Assembly: GCA_012728855.1 (NCBI GenBank)
Contig: JAAYEH010000380.1
Span: forward strand, 1 to 64,000
Reading direction: 5' to 3'
Length of the DNA: 64,000 nt
From: Rhodopirellula sp.
Lineage (GTDB): Bacteria > Planctomycetota > Planctomycetia > Pirellulales > Thermoguttaceae
Position 1 is the stretch's first letter, and every line of letters starts with the position of its first letter. Shown piece by piece: positions 34,791 through 47,699 of this stretch. The position numbers were made by a program, and so were the translations under genes. The notes under the pieces are model-generated. The model was not told where the DNA came from. It did no database searches and saw nothing but the letters and a program-made list of their open reading frames with translations.

Positions 34791-36038
34791 TTGCCCGAAG
34801 TCTCTGTCGCGTTTCAGCAAATCGGCATGTCGCTGCTGCTCGGCCTGCTGGTCGGACTTCAACGAGAGCGAACCGAGACCGGCATGCCGGGGGTACGAAC
34901 GTTTCCCATGATTACCTTGCTGGGCGCCGTCTGTGCCATGCTCGGGCGGGAGTTCGGCACTTGGGTCATACCGGCTGGTCTGCTGGCGGTTGTGGCGACA
35001 ATGAGCTTCCCGAGCCTCGTGAGGATCCGCAGCGCCGAGCCGGATCCAGGCACGACGACCCACATCGCCGCCTTGTTGATGTACGCCGTCGGCGCGCTGT
35101 TGGTCGTAGCCCCGATGTCTCTGGCGATCGTGGTCGCAGGCTGTGTGGCGGTGTTGCTCCAGTTCAAACTGGAATTGCACAGCATCGCTCACAAGCTGGG
35201 CGACGGCGATTTGCGCGCGATCATGCAGTTCGTGCTGATTACGTGCATTATTCTGCCGGTCCTGCCCAACCAAACCTATGGGCCGCTCGGCGCATTCAAT
35301 CCCTATGAGACATGGTTGATGGTCGTGCTGATTGTCGGCATGAGTCTCGGGGGATACATCGCCTACCGCTTCCTCGGCCGCGGCGCCGGCATCCTGCTGG
35401 GCGGAACTCTGGGAGGCGCGATTTCCAGTACGGCGACGACGGTCAGCTACGCGCGACAAGCCCGCACCGGTCCGATCAGTACCCAGGCAGCGACAATCGT
35501 CATTTTGATCGCATCGACGGTCGTGTTCGTTCGCGTGCTGGTGGAAATCGCCGTTGTCGCGCCGCGTTTCCTGGCGACGGCGGCCTTTCCGGTAATGATT
35601 CTCATGCTGCTGACCTTGATTCCGGCATTGGTGTCCTGGCTTCGCGTCCGCAAGACACCCGCGGAAATGCCCGAGCAGGGCAATCCCACCCAACTCAAAT
35701 CGGCAATCTTCTTCGCCGGGATGTATGCCGCGGTCGTCCTGGCGCTGGCCGCGGCACGGGAGTATCTTGGCAACGAGGCGCTCTACGCGGTCGCGGTGCT
35801 CTCCGGCCTCACCGACATGGACGCCATCACGCTCTCCACCGCGCGCATCGCGCAGAACAACCCCCAGTTCGCGGTGGAAGACGGATGGCGACTGATCGTC
35901 ATCGGCGCGATGGCCAATCTGGTCTTCAAGGCGGGAATCGCCGGCCTGTTGGGCCGGTGGCGACTGCTGGCGCATGTCGCCGTCCTGTTCTCGATTCCGC
36001 TGGCCGGCGGGGCGATGCTTTTGATCTTCTGGCGTTGA
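34791..36038 (+). CDS. MgtC/SapB-DUF4010 family membrane protein
   Basis: 415 residues with about eleven hydrophobic segments. The N-terminal third (QIGMSLLLGLLVGLQRER then GVRTFPMITLLGA) is the MgtC/SapB signature including the conserved RTF/RER motifs. The C-terminal two thirds match DUF4010 (LGGTLGGAISSTATTVSYA and LSGLTDMDAITLSTARI). Members are linked to magnesium or acid stress, but this fused form is of unknown role. The start is TTG at 34791, preceded by AAAGGAG at 9 bases; the next ATG (34827) would cut the first helix. Inner-membrane location is clear. Confidence 0.88.
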   Translation: MPEVSVAFQQIGMSLLLGLLVGLQRERTETGMPGVRTFPMITLLGAVCAMLGREFGTWVIPAGLLAVVATMSFPSLVRIRSAEPDPGTTTHIAALLMYAVGALLVVAPMSLAIVVAGCVAVLLQFKLELHSIAHKLGDGDLRAIMQFVLITCIILPVLPNQTYGPLGAFNPYETWLMVVLIVGMSLGGYIAYRFLGRGAGILLGGTLGGAISSTATTVSYARQARTGPISTQAATIVILIASTVVFVRVLVEIAVVAPRFLATAAFPVMILMLLTLIPALVSWLRVRKTPAEMPEQGNPTQLKSAIFFAGMYAAVVLALAAAREYLGNEALYAVAVLSGLTDMDAITLSTARIAQNNPQFAVEDGWRLIVIGAMANLVFKAGIAGLLGRWRLLAHVAVLFSIPLAGGAMLLIFWR

Positions 36039-36140
36039 AGGCTGCTGAAGAATTGGGACAGCGAGGCTATGCCGGATTCGGTCGCGTGACCCGGGGGACG
36101 GGTACTCGGATCTCCCGGCAATCGATAAACTTAAAGAGTC

Positions 36141-39344
<3,204 letters not shown>

Positions 39345-39494
39345 CATCGGCGAAAGAGCAAGTGTCGAATTTACCAAGGGTGGCTGTTCCGAGGGGCCCC
39401 CCCTCTCTGGAGCGAATGGACACGCATACCTCTTCTGCGTAGTATTCGTTGGCTCAAGGTCCGTCCACTGCGGGTCATTCTTAAGAGAGGTCGA

Positions 39495-42400
39495 ATGCTC
39501 ATTCGAAGCCGTGCGACGATGCGTTCCGTTCTTCTTGCGGCGATTCTCGTCGGGCTCTTGTCGCTTCCCGGCGTGGAAGCCGCCGAATCGCCGCAGTATA
39601 ACCGCGACATTCGCCCGATCCTCTCCGACAACTGCTTCGCGTGCCATGGTCCCGACACCGCCTCGCGGGCGGCGGACCTCCGGCTCGATCAACGGCAGGC
39701 GGCGATCGACTACGGGGCGATCGTTGCGGGCGATCCGGATTCGAGCGTTCTGGTGGAGCGGATCTTGGACGACGACCCCGACGACCGCATGCCGCCGGCT
39801 CGTTCCCATAAGTCGTTGTCCGAGTCCGAAAAGCAAACGCTGATCCGTTGGATTCGGGCGGGGGCCGAGTATCAACCGCACTGGTCACTGCTGGCTGCGA
39901 AGCGACCGGAGTTGCCGGAGGTCAAGGACGAGGGTTGGGTACGGACACCGATCGACCGCTTCGTCCTCGCCCGTCTGGAGGCCGAGGGGCTCGCGCCGGC
40001 GGCGGAAGCGGACCGGCACACGCTGGTCCGCCGGGTTTCTCTGGATCTGACCGGCCTGCCGCCTGCAACGAAGCTGGTGGAGGAGTTTGTCGCCGATTCC
40101 TCACCGAAGGCTTACGAGAGACTCGTCGACACGTTGCTGCAATCGCCCGCCTGGGGCGAGCACCGCGGACGCTACTGGCTGGACTATGCCCGCTACGCCG
40201 ACACGCACGGCATCCATTTCGATAACTACCGCGAGATGTGGTCGTATCGGCAGTGGGTGATCGAGGCGTTCAATCGCAACATGCCGTTCGATCAGTTTAC
40301 GATCGAGAATCTGGCCGGCGATCTGTTGCCCGAAGCCACGCTTGACCAGCGAATCGGCTCGGGGTTCCATCGTTGCAATATGACCACCAATGAGGGTGGC
40401 ATTATCGACGAGGAATACGCCGTGCTGTATGCTCGCGACCGCACGGAAACGACGTCGCAGGTCTGGCTCGGCTTGACCACCGGATGCGCGGTTTGCCACG
40501 ATCACAAGTTCGATCCGATCAGTCAGCGCGAGTTTTACGAACTGTCGGCCTTTTTTAACAACAGCACGCAGCCGGTCCGCGACGGCAATGTCGCAAACAC
40601 ACCGCCGATCGTGATCGTTCCGCGCGAGGACGACCGCGGCCGCTACGAGGAATTGAAGACTCTCGTTGTCCAGTCACGGCAAGAGGTTGCCGCTCGCAAA
40701 GAGTCGGCCAGACCCGAGTTCGATGCCTGGCTGGCGACGGCTAAACCGGAAGTCTTCGCGCAAGGGATTTTCAAGGACGGGCTGCACTTTCACGCCCCGC
40801 TCGACTTGGGCGCCGAGCCGGTGGCCACCATCACGGTCGACGGCGAGTCGCGGCAGGTCGCGCTGGATGAATCGGCCGAGCGGCAAGCGGGGCAGGTGGC
40901 GGCCCAAGCGGTGAAAGTATCGACCCGCTCGGTGGCGGAAGTGGCCGACGCGGGCGATTGGGAAGCGGACACGCCGTTTTCGGTCGCCGCCTGGGTGTTC
41001 TTGCCGGCCAACGACAGCAGCGGCGCGATTGTAGCCCGCATGGACGACCCCAACGACTTCCGCGGCTGGGACTTCTGGGTCGAGGGTCGCCGCATCGGCA
41101 CGCACATCATCCACAAGTGGAGCGACGATGCGCTGAAGGTCGTCTCTGGCGACCAAGTGCCGGCCAACCAGTGGACGCACGTCGCCTTCAGTTACGACGG
41201 GTCGAAAAAAGCCGCCGGCGTGACGATTTACATCGACGGCCAGAAGAAGGCCGTCAACGTTCAATCCGACGGCTTGAAAGGCTCGATCCGTACCGACGTG
41301 CCGCTGAAAATCGGGCAGCGGCATCGCGGCTCGGTGCTCTCCGGCGCCGCGATCCAGGATCTGCGAGTGATTCGCCGCCTGGTTCCGCCGCAGGAAGTAG
41401 CCTCGCTGGCCAGTTCGACGCGATTGGCCGCGCTGGTCGCCAAACCGGCGGACGCGCGAACCGAAGCGGAGAAGAACGAACTGTACGATTGGTGGCTGAC
41501 ATCGCTCGACGCCGCTTACCAAAGTGCGTCGGAAGCCCTGGCCGCGCTGGAGCGAGAGCAGAGGGATCTGGAAGCCCGCGGCACGATCGCCCACGTGATG
41601 GAAGAAAACAAAGAACCGGCCAAAGCCCACGTGTTGTTCCGCGGCGCGTACGACCAGCGCCGCGAGGAAGTGACGCCCGACGTGCCGGATATTCTTCCCA
41701 CCTTTCCCCTGGATTCTCCGCGCAATCGGCTGGGGTTCGCCCGCTGGCTGCTGTTGCCGGACCATCCGCTTACGGCGCGGGTGACGGTGAACCGATTCTG
41801 GCAGGAGGTTTTCGGGACGGGGATCGTCGAGACGAGCGGGGACTTCGGCGTCGCCGGCCAGATGCCGTCGCACGCGGAGTTGCTCGACTGGTTGGCGGTG
41901 GAATTCCGCGAGTCAGGCTGGGATGTCAAAGCGATTTTCAAGCAGATCGTTTCTTCCGCCGCCTACCGCCAGTCGGCGGCCGTGACGCCCGAGAAACTCG
42001 AGAAGGATCCGGGCAATCGGCTGCTCAGCCGCGGGCCTCGGTTCCGTATGGACGCCGAAATGGTCCGCGACTACGCGCTGGCGGCCGGTGACTTGCTCGT
42101 CCGCAAGATCGGCGGGCCGAGTGTGAAGCCGTATCAGCCGCCGGGGGTTTGGGAAGCGATCGCGATGAACGTGAGCAACACCCGCAGTTACGAGCAGGGG
42201 ACCGGCGATGATCTTTATCGCCGCAGTCTTTATACGTTCTGGAAGCGGCAGGCCCCGCCGGCCTCGATGGAGGTGTTCAACGCGCCGGCGCGCGAGTTCT
42301 GCATGGTCCGCCGCGAGCGGACCAACACGCCGCTGCAGGCCCTGGTCACGCTCAACGATCCGCAGTTCGTCGAGGCCGCCCGCCATCTCAGTGAATCGGC

Positions 42401-42671
42401 GATTCTCGAAGGGGGCGAGGGATTCGAAGGGCGACTGCACGTGGTCGGCCTGCGTCTGTTGGCCCGCGATTTTCGCCCGGAGGAAGTGGAAATCCTCCGC
42501 CGCTGCCACGAGAAGCTGGCGTCGTTCTACCAGGCCCGGCCGGAAGAGGCGAAACGGCTCATCGGCTATGGGCAGTCGAAGGCCGATGCGAGGATCGAGC
42601 CGGGCGAATTGGCCGCCTGGACGATGCTCTGCAACCAGTTGATGAACCTGGACGAGGTGCTCAGCAAGTGA
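39495..42671 (+). CDS. PSD1-type protein: PSCyt1 cytochrome, DUF1549, LamG-like, DUF1553
   Basis: 1058 residues with a signal peptide (VLLAAILVGLLSLPGVEA). The planctomycete cytochrome c-like domain has CFACH (Cys47, Cys50, His51) for covalent haem. DUF1549 (PSCyt2) spans about 148-350 (RRVSLDLTGLPP, YWLDYARYADTHG). A concanavalin/LamG-like insertion lies at about 425-640 (VAAWVFLPANDSSG, VTIYIDGQ). DUF1553 (PSD1) covers about 738-1008 (FARWLLLPDHPLTARVTVN, FCMVRRERTNTPLQ). Presumed periplasmic enzyme of carbohydrate or sulfated polymer use; function not proved. GAGAGG precedes the ATG. Its TGA overlaps the GTG of the DUF1501 gene by 4 bases, showing translational coupling. Confidence 0.94.
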   Translation: MLIRSRATMRSVLLAAILVGLLSLPGVEAAESPQYNRDIRPILSDNCFACHGPDTASRAADLRLDQRQAAIDYGAIVAGDPDSSVLVERILDDDPDDRMPPARSHKSLSESEKQTLIRWIRAGAEYQPHWSLLAAKRPELPEVKDEGWVRTPIDRFVLARLEAEGLAPAAEADRHTLVRRVSLDLTGLPPATKLVEEFVADSSPKAYERLVDTLLQSPAWGEHRGRYWLDYARYADTHGIHFDNYREMWSYRQWVIEAFNRNMPFDQFTIENLAGDLLPEATLDQRIGSGFHRCNMTTNEGGIIDEEYAVLYARDRTETTSQVWLGLTTGCAVCHDHKFDPISQREFYELSAFFNNSTQPVRDGNVANTPPIVIVPREDDRGRYEELKTLVVQSRQEVAARKESARPEFDAWLATAKPEVFAQGIFKDGLHFHAPLDLGAEPVATITVDGESRQVALDESAERQAGQVAAQAVKVSTRSVAEVADAGDWEADTPFSVAAWVFLPANDSSGAIVARMDDPNDFRGWDFWVEGRRIGTHIIHKWSDDALKVVSGDQVPANQWTHVAFSYDGSKKAAGVTIYIDGQKKAVNVQSDGLKGSIRTDVPLKIGQRHRGSVLSGAAIQDLRVIRRLVPPQEVASLASSTRLAALVAKPADARTEAEKNELYDWWLTSLDAAYQSASEALAALEREQRDLEARGTIAHVMEENKEPAKAHVLFRGAYDQRREEVTPDVPDILPTFPLDSPRNRLGFARWLLLPDHPLTARVTVNRFWQEVFGTGIVETSGDFGVAGQMPSHAELLDWLAVEFRESGWDVKAIFKQIVSSAAYRQSAAVTPEKLEKDPGNRLLSRGPRFRMDAEMVRDYALAAGDLLVRKIGGPSVKPYQPPGVWEAIAMNVSNTRSYEQGTGDDLYRRSLYTFWKRQAPPASMEVFNAPAREFCMVRRERTNTPLQALVTLNDPQFVEAARHLSESAILEGGEGFEGRLHVVGLRLLARDFRPEEVEILRRCHEKLASFYQARPEEAKRLIGYGQSKADARIEPGELAAWTMLCNQLMNLDEVLSK

Positions 42672-44122
42672 CTTTTTTCCAGCAGTTCCAGCAGAACATC
42701 ACCCGTCGGCATTTTTTCGCGCAGGGGTCGCATGTGGTCGGCACGGCCGCCCTGGCCGCGCTCGGCGGCGCCGGCCTTCTGCGAGCCGGCGAGCAGGAAG
42801 GGGCCGGCGCCGTGCCGCCCCACTTCCCGCCCAAGGCGAAGAATATCATCTACCTTCACATGGTCGGCGGGCCGTCGCAGCTCGACCTGTTCGACTACAA
42901 GCCGGTGATGGGGGAGTGGTTCGATAAGGATCTGCCCGACAGCATCCGCATGGGCCAGCGACTGACGACGATGACCTCCGGCCAGGCGAGGTTCCCGATC
43001 GCGCCGTCGAAGTACGCCTTTGAACAAGTCGGGCAATGCGGCATGTGGATGTCGGAACTGTTGCCGTGGACCAAGAAGATCGCCGACGAGATGGTTTTCG
43101 TCCGCAGCATGCATACCGACGCCATCAATCACGAGCCGGCGATCAGTTTGATGCAGACCGGCAACATGGTCACGGGCCGGCCCTGCATGGGCGCCTGGGT
43201 CTCTTATGGGCTGGGATCGCTCAATGACGATCTGCCGACCTTCGTCGTGATGGTGGCGCGGCCGACGAATACGGAGCAGGTGCAGGCAATCTCCGCGCGG
43301 CTGTGGTCGAGCGGCTATTTGCCGGGCGAGCACGCCGCGGCGCAGTTCCGCAGCGGCGGCGATCCGATCCTGTTTCTCGAGGATCCGCCGGGAGTACCCC
43401 GTGAAATTCGCCGCGCCACGCTGGACGGCCTGAAGTCGCTCAATCAATGGAACTACGAGCGCCTCGGCGATCCCGAGACGCACACCCGCATCCAGCAATA
43501 TGAACTCGCCTTCCGCATGCAGGCCAGTGTTCCGGAACTGACCGATCTGGCCAAGGAGCCGGAATCGACTTGGAAGCTGTATGGCGAGGCGTCGCGGAAC
43601 GCGGGCACGTTTGCCAACACCGTGCTGTTGGCCCGGCGGATGGTGGAGCGCGGGGTTCGCTTCGTCCAGATCTATCACAACAACTGGGACACCCACGCCA
43701 ACGTGGCCGGGCGGCTTCCCGATCAGTGCGGCGACGTCGATCAAGCCTGCTACGGGCTGATCACGGACCTCAAGCAACGCGGACTCCTCGATGAAACGCT
43801 AGTGATCTGGGGAGGAGAGTTCGGCCGCACGATCTACTCGCAGGGCGGTCTGTCGAAGGAGAATTACGGACGCGACCACCATCCGCGCTGCTTTACGATG
43901 TGGATGGCCGGCGGCGGCAGCAAGGGGGGCACGATTTACGGCGAGACCGACGATTTCTCCTACAATATCGTCAAGGATCCGGTCCACGTCCGCGATTTCC
44001 ATGCCACGGTCTTGCGACTGCTGGGCTACGATCACCAGCGGTTGACGTTCAAGCACCAAGGTCTCGACCAGCGGCTCACCGGCGTGGAAACAGCCCGCGT
44101 CGTGCCGGAATTGCTGGCTTGA
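42668..44122 (+). CDS. DUF1501 family protein (sulfatase-like), Tat-exported
   Basis: 484 residues from GTG at 42668. ITRRHFFAQGS (residues 11-21) is a Tat signal followed by AALAALGGAGLL. DUF1501 blocks: IYLHMVGGPSQLDLFDYKP, MHTDAINHEPA (metal-site region), PTFVVMV, RFVQIYHNNWDTH (Asp/His) and GEFGRTIYSQ with KENYGRDHHPRCF. These resemble the alkaline-phosphatase/sulfatase fold, which suggests a metal-dependent hydrolase, but without the sulfatase Cys/Ser-x-Pro-x-Arg motif. It is coupled by GTGA to the PSD1 gene, the family's usual partner in planctomycetes, so the two proteins very likely act together. Confidence 0.93.
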   Translation: MTFFQQFQQNITRRHFFAQGSHVVGTAALAALGGAGLLRAGEQEGAGAVPPHFPPKAKNIIYLHMVGGPSQLDLFDYKPVMGEWFDKDLPDSIRMGQRLTTMTSGQARFPIAPSKYAFEQVGQCGMWMSELLPWTKKIADEMVFVRSMHTDAINHEPAISLMQTGNMVTGRPCMGAWVSYGLGSLNDDLPTFVVMVARPTNTEQVQAISARLWSSGYLPGEHAAAQFRSGGDPILFLEDPPGVPREIRRATLDGLKSLNQWNYERLGDPETHTRIQQYELAFRMQASVPELTDLAKEPESTWKLYGEASRNAGTFANTVLLARRMVERGVRFVQIYHNNWDTHANVAGRLPDQCGDVDQACYGLITDLKQRGLLDETLVIWGGEFGRTIYSQGGLSKENYGRDHHPRCFTMWMAGGGSKGGTIYGETDDFSYNIVKDPVHVRDFHATVLRLLGYDHQRLTFKHQGLDQRLTGVETARVVPELLA

Positions 44123-44190
44123 GGAGTTGTGCATCCCTGAAAGAGCTTTTCCCCAAAGTGGCGCAATGCGGGGAGGTAAAAACTCGCAAG

Positions 44191-44218
44191 CTATCCGGAA
44201 ACGGCGACTGGTTCCCGG
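44191..44218. repeat. Bipartite hairpin repeat, partial copy 5 (left arm only)
   Basis: CTATCCGGAAACGGCGACTGG and TTCCCGG match the left half of copy 2 (GTCCGGAAACGGGGACTGGCTCCCGG) with few changes, and both diagnostic T positions are kept. No right arm follows. It ends 28 bases before the amidinotransferase remnant. Confidence 0.55.
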
Positions 44219-44245
44219 ACGGGATGGGTTGGGCACGGATAGGAT

Positions 44246-44632
44246 ATGACTCAAAGCGCTGCAAAGACTGCCGCGGGGCGGGAGATTACCGTCGACTTTA
44301 TCAAAGAGCATTACGGTGCGGATGTGCTGCTCAACGGATTCAGCCAGGACTTTCCCCGCGACAACATGGCCGTGATCGGCAACAACGTCATCGAGTTCAA
44401 TTTGCGGACACCAATTCGCAAGGTGGACATATCCGGATTCCGGGATATTCTGTCGGAAAGATGTTCCGACTCGACGGTCAAGTGGTTCTCCATGCCGCAC
44501 ACGGAGCTTCTCGAACCCGCCCGCGCAGATACGCCATTTCTGGAGGGCGGCGACGTCATCGTGCTGGGCAGAACCGTTTTAGTCGGCAATACGGAAAATC
44601 CCAGCGTGGGATCCAATGACGAAAACGCACGA
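44246..44632 (+). pseudogene. Amidinotransferase remnant
   Basis: The frame from ATG 44246 reads GREITVDFIKEHYGADVLL, then GFSQDFPRDNMAVIGNNVI, VKWFSMPHTEL and PFLEGGDVIVLGRTVLVGN up to SVGSND. This is the amidinotransferase (GATase/arginine-deiminase superfamily) pattern, with FPRD and EGGD as substrate-binding and catalytic blocks. After about residue 129 the frame continues in unrelated basic text (KKVTLAMFSTLP) to 44782, so the C-terminal half, which carries the catalytic Cys, is missing. The N-terminal ~100 residues are also absent. A truncated, non-functional copy beside insertion-sequence debris. Confidence 0.65.
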
Positions 44633-44900
44633 AAGTCAAAGAAAGTGACATTGGCGATGTTCAGCACGTTGCCTCTGCCGAAGCTCCCCGGCGCCAGGAG
44701 GAAAGGGAACTCGAAGAAGACGCAGGATAAGAGCAATCTCATCGTGTCGGGGAGGATCCAGGACGACCACTTGGGCCGATAGCGGGGTGAGGCTCTAAAA
44801 ATCTCTGCAGCAAGACTTCTGGACTTCCCTTTCCGCTGCTAGCACGCGTAGGATTTCTATGATGTAGCCATGGCCGTAAGGGCTGCAGGAGTATAGTTCC

Positions 44901-45676
44901 ATGACGAGGGATGAAGTGCGCGCCAGTGCGGCCCGAGTCGTTCGATGGCATCGACGATTCGCGCCGCGGTTCGGCCGCAGAGAATCGCAAGAGCATTCGC
45001 TCGATTACCTGAAAGGTCTGTTCTTCGATCAGCCTCGCAAGAGCGTCGAGTTGATCGCCTTGCAGTTTGCTCGGAGTTCGAACGATGAGCCAGCGACGCG
45101 GAAGGAGGTGCGTTTTCGGACGAAGCCGCAGATCGCCGCGGAGATGATTCTGCGTACGCAGGCGGCGGGCAAGGTGCGTTTCGACTGGATCATCGCCGAC
45201 GAATTGTATGGTGACAGTGGTCCGCTGCTGGATGCCTTGGAGGACATGCATCAGCGTTATCTCTTGGAGGTGAAGAAGAACACGCTGGCGTGGACGGTCG
45301 ATCCTTCCACGTTGCCGGGATACTCGCCGGGGCCGAAGCGTCGTAAGAAGCTGGGCTCCTATCGTTACAAGGAAGTTCGCTCGGTCCAGGAGATCGTCGC
45401 GGAACTGCCGGCTGGCACCATCACATGAGCCTCGTTGCCCTGGCTCATCTGTTCGTGACGCTCACCAAACGCGACCGGAAAAAGGACAAGCCCGGATTGA
45501 CGTTGGACATGGCCGTGCAACTGCTGCGATCCACATTTGCACGGCGGACGCTTACCGAGCAAGACGCGATTCGGTTGATCGAATATCATTTCGATCGCAA
45601 CCGCATCGCCCACGAGTCGCATCGTAAGTCATGGCTTCTCAAGCACAAACGTACAAAACCGGAAGTCTTGCTGTAG
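44901..45676 (+). pseudogene. IS701-type transposase remnant with internal deletions
   Basis: The first frame (44901-45428) reads RFAPRFGRRESQEHSLDYL then KGLFFDQPRKSVELIALQF, the opening of IS701-family transposases. It jumps directly to RFRTKPQIAAEMILR and RFDWIIADELYGDSGPLLD (the catalytic Asp region), so an internal block is missing. It breaks after AELPAGTIT. The next frame (45425-45676) is the C-terminus: MSLVALAHLFVTLTKRD, then LTEQDAIRLIEYHFDRN and SHRKSWLLKH. Two deletions or frame breaks make it inactive. Terminal inverted repeats were not found by eye. Confidence 0.7.
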
Positions 45677-45699
45677 AAATATTTAAAGCCTGATCCCGC

Positions 45700-45843
45700 T
45701 TCGGACGTGTGCTTGGAGATGCCGACCAGGGCGGAGAAATCCTTGGCGGGCAGGCCGCTGCGCCGCCAAGTGTCCAGAAGCAGCAGACGCTGCTGCGGGG
45801 TGAACGCCTGCCGCTCGGCGTCCTCGGGCAGGCTCAGCCGCAT
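45700..45843 (-). pseudogene. N-terminal transposase fragment (helix-turn-helix part)
   Basis: From ATG 45843 the minus strand reads MRLSLPEDAERQAFTPQQR, then LLLLDTWRRSGLPAKDFSA and LVGISKHTS. This is the helix-turn-helix start of a planctomycete transposase of the IS3/IS481-like kind (the usual continuation is LYAWKKRF). Homology ends at about 45703, right where the IS701 remnant ends at 45676, so one insertion cut the other. Only about 50 residues remain. Confidence 0.55.
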
Positions 45844-46345
45844 CCCCTTGGGCCGCTTGGCGACCGCCGTGCTATTTAAGTGGCAATCCCCCAGATGGTG
45901 ACGTCTTCCTCGAGAGCACCGGCAAAACGTTCCTCGAGGGACATCGCCCCGCAACGTCTTTGGGCGGGTCGTTCTTGCTCGGCCTGCTGTCGGCAACGGG
46001 CGCCTCCGGATCGGAGTCATGCGGCGAGGCGCAAGGCGTGATGCTCGCCGCTTCGGGCATGCCGAGGCCGTGGGGTTGGTCGCCGCTGGGCGCGGGATTG
46101 CCAACCGTGTCTTGGGATGCTCCGCCCTGTTGGCTCGACTGGCCGAGACCAAGCGATTACCTCTGTCGGACCGGCGATCCGGTCACCGTATCCCGCTCGT
46201 CCGCAGGTAGGATTTGCCCAACCACCTCGGCAACCATACCATTCCTGAAAGTCGGTTCAGCCCGAGGCGTTTCGCTGCAACGATGTGAGTCCTCCCAAAC
46301 GGGCGGCAAACCATTCTCTTCCGCCTTGCTAAGGAACCCGATACC
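45844..46345. other. Non-coding interval before mddA
   Basis: No supported gene on either strand; short open frames have no domain pattern and no good ribosome-binding site. It may hold decayed insertion-sequence DNA. Confidence 0.45.
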
Positions 46346-47113
46346 ATGGGTCGCTTCCTCACACTCATCTATGGGACGGTCGCTTACGGAGCCTTCTTCG
46401 TAGCCTTTCTCTACATGATCGGCTTCTTTGGGAATATGGTGGTTCCCAAGTCGATTGACTCAGGCGTGCCGGCCCCGCTCGGACAGGCACTCCTGGTGAA
46501 CTTGGCCCTGGTTGGGCTGTTTGCCGTCCAGCACAGTGTCATGGCACGCACCGCTTTCAAATCGTGGTGGACGAGGTTCGTCCCTACGCCGATGGAGCGA
46601 AGCACTTTTGTCCTCCTCACCAGTCTGATTCTGGCCCTGCTGTTTTGGCAATGGCGTTCGATCCCAACGATCATCTGGGATATTCAGAATCCTCTGGCAG
46701 CGGCCCTGCTGACGGGGCTGTTCTTCCTGGGGTGGCTAACGGTCCTGTATAGTTCCGCCATCATCGACCACTTCGACTTGTTCGGATTGCGGCAGGTTTA
46801 CTTGCACTTCCGTAATCGGCCCTATACGCATCCTCCATTTGCGGTGCGGTCTCTGTACCGGATCGTTCGGCATCCACTGATGGTCGGAATGCTCATAGCT
46901 TTTTGGGCAACGCCGACGATGACGGCAGGTCATTTGTTGCTTTCGCTTCTGCTAACCGGCTACATCCTCGTCGGCGTTACGTTGGAGGAACGGGATCTTG
47001 CCCGCCATCTCGGCCGAGATTACGATCTCTACCGTTCGCAGACGCCAAAATTCATGCCGTCTCTTCCCAAAAGACCGGCTACTGGGGTGCCAAGATTGGG
47101 TGGCGAAGCTTAG
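46346..47113 (+). CDS. mddA: Methanethiol S-methyltransferase MddA
   Basis: 255 residues, an integral membrane protein with about six hydrophobic segments. GNMVVPKSIDSG near the start, FAVQHSVMARTAFKSWW, then VPTPMERSTFVLL, IIDHFDLFGLRQVYLH and RHPLMVGMLIAFWATPTMT follow the MddA pattern closely, as does LEERDLARHLG near the end. MddA uses SAM to methylate methanethiol to dimethyl sulfide, linking methionine breakdown or H2S to DMS without DMSP. It could detoxify methanethiol. AAGGAA lies about 9 bases before the ATG. It stands alone, after insertion-sequence debris, so horizontal gain is possible but unproven. Confidence 0.87.
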   Translation: MGRFLTLIYGTVAYGAFFVAFLYMIGFFGNMVVPKSIDSGVPAPLGQALLVNLALVGLFAVQHSVMARTAFKSWWTRFVPTPMERSTFVLLTSLILALLFWQWRSIPTIIWDIQNPLAAALLTGLFFLGWLTVLYSSAIIDHFDLFGLRQVYLHFRNRPYTHPPFAVRSLYRIVRHPLMVGMLIAFWATPTMTAGHLLLSLLLTGYILVGVTLEERDLARHLGRDYDLYRSQTPKFMPSLPKRPATGVPRLGGEA

Positions 47114-47699
47114 ATAGGTCTGGCCACCCCGACTTTTTCGACACCCACCTTTCAGCCGGGGAGGACTTGCCGGCAGCCGCCGCTGCGCAACTCCTGGGCG
47201 GCGAATCCTTTATGGCATCGCCCCTCGTCCGACTGCAAACGGAGAAAAGCCCCCTTGTCGAAATCCTCCCCTCAAAACCCGTGCGAGTCGAGAGTCACGA
47301 GAGAATTGCCAACCGTGGCCCAAAAAATCTCCCTGGACAAATCGCGCCGCACCGACCATGCTCATGTTCGAAATAGGGACAAACGATCACTTTCATGTCC
47401 CGCAAGCGGATCGCGCCGGTTTCACGCCTCTCCGCTCCGAGGCTCTTTGACAATTCGATTCCGATGGCAGCTATCCTGCGGCGACCGCGTTGCGCAGCGT
47501 TCGCTTCCCGCCGCAAGCTCCGGTCTGCAGCGACCTTCACTCTTCCGCCCTTCACCTTCCTCCAGGCTCCCTTCACCCCTCAAAAGCGCGTGGCCACCCA
47601 ACGCCCTCGCAATTGAGAAATCGCGAACTTGGTGGCCACACTCGCCGGGCATCGCTCGAGAAACGTCGCATTGAAGTGAGGTGGTTTGGCCCGGCGGCG
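47114..47699. other. Non-coding interval between mddA and the GTPase cluster
   Basis: No gene is supported. Open frames on both strands lack domain patterns and ribosome-binding sites. The two genes on either side converge here (mddA plus, GAP1-like minus), so terminators are expected, but none with a clear T-run is seen. Confidence 0.5.

Noticed and set aside
47255-47674. Plus-strand open frame of 139 codons between mddA and the GTPase cluster
   Set aside because: Low-complexity Ser/Pro/Arg translation, no ribosome-binding site, and several overlapping frames of equal length; nothing supports a gene.
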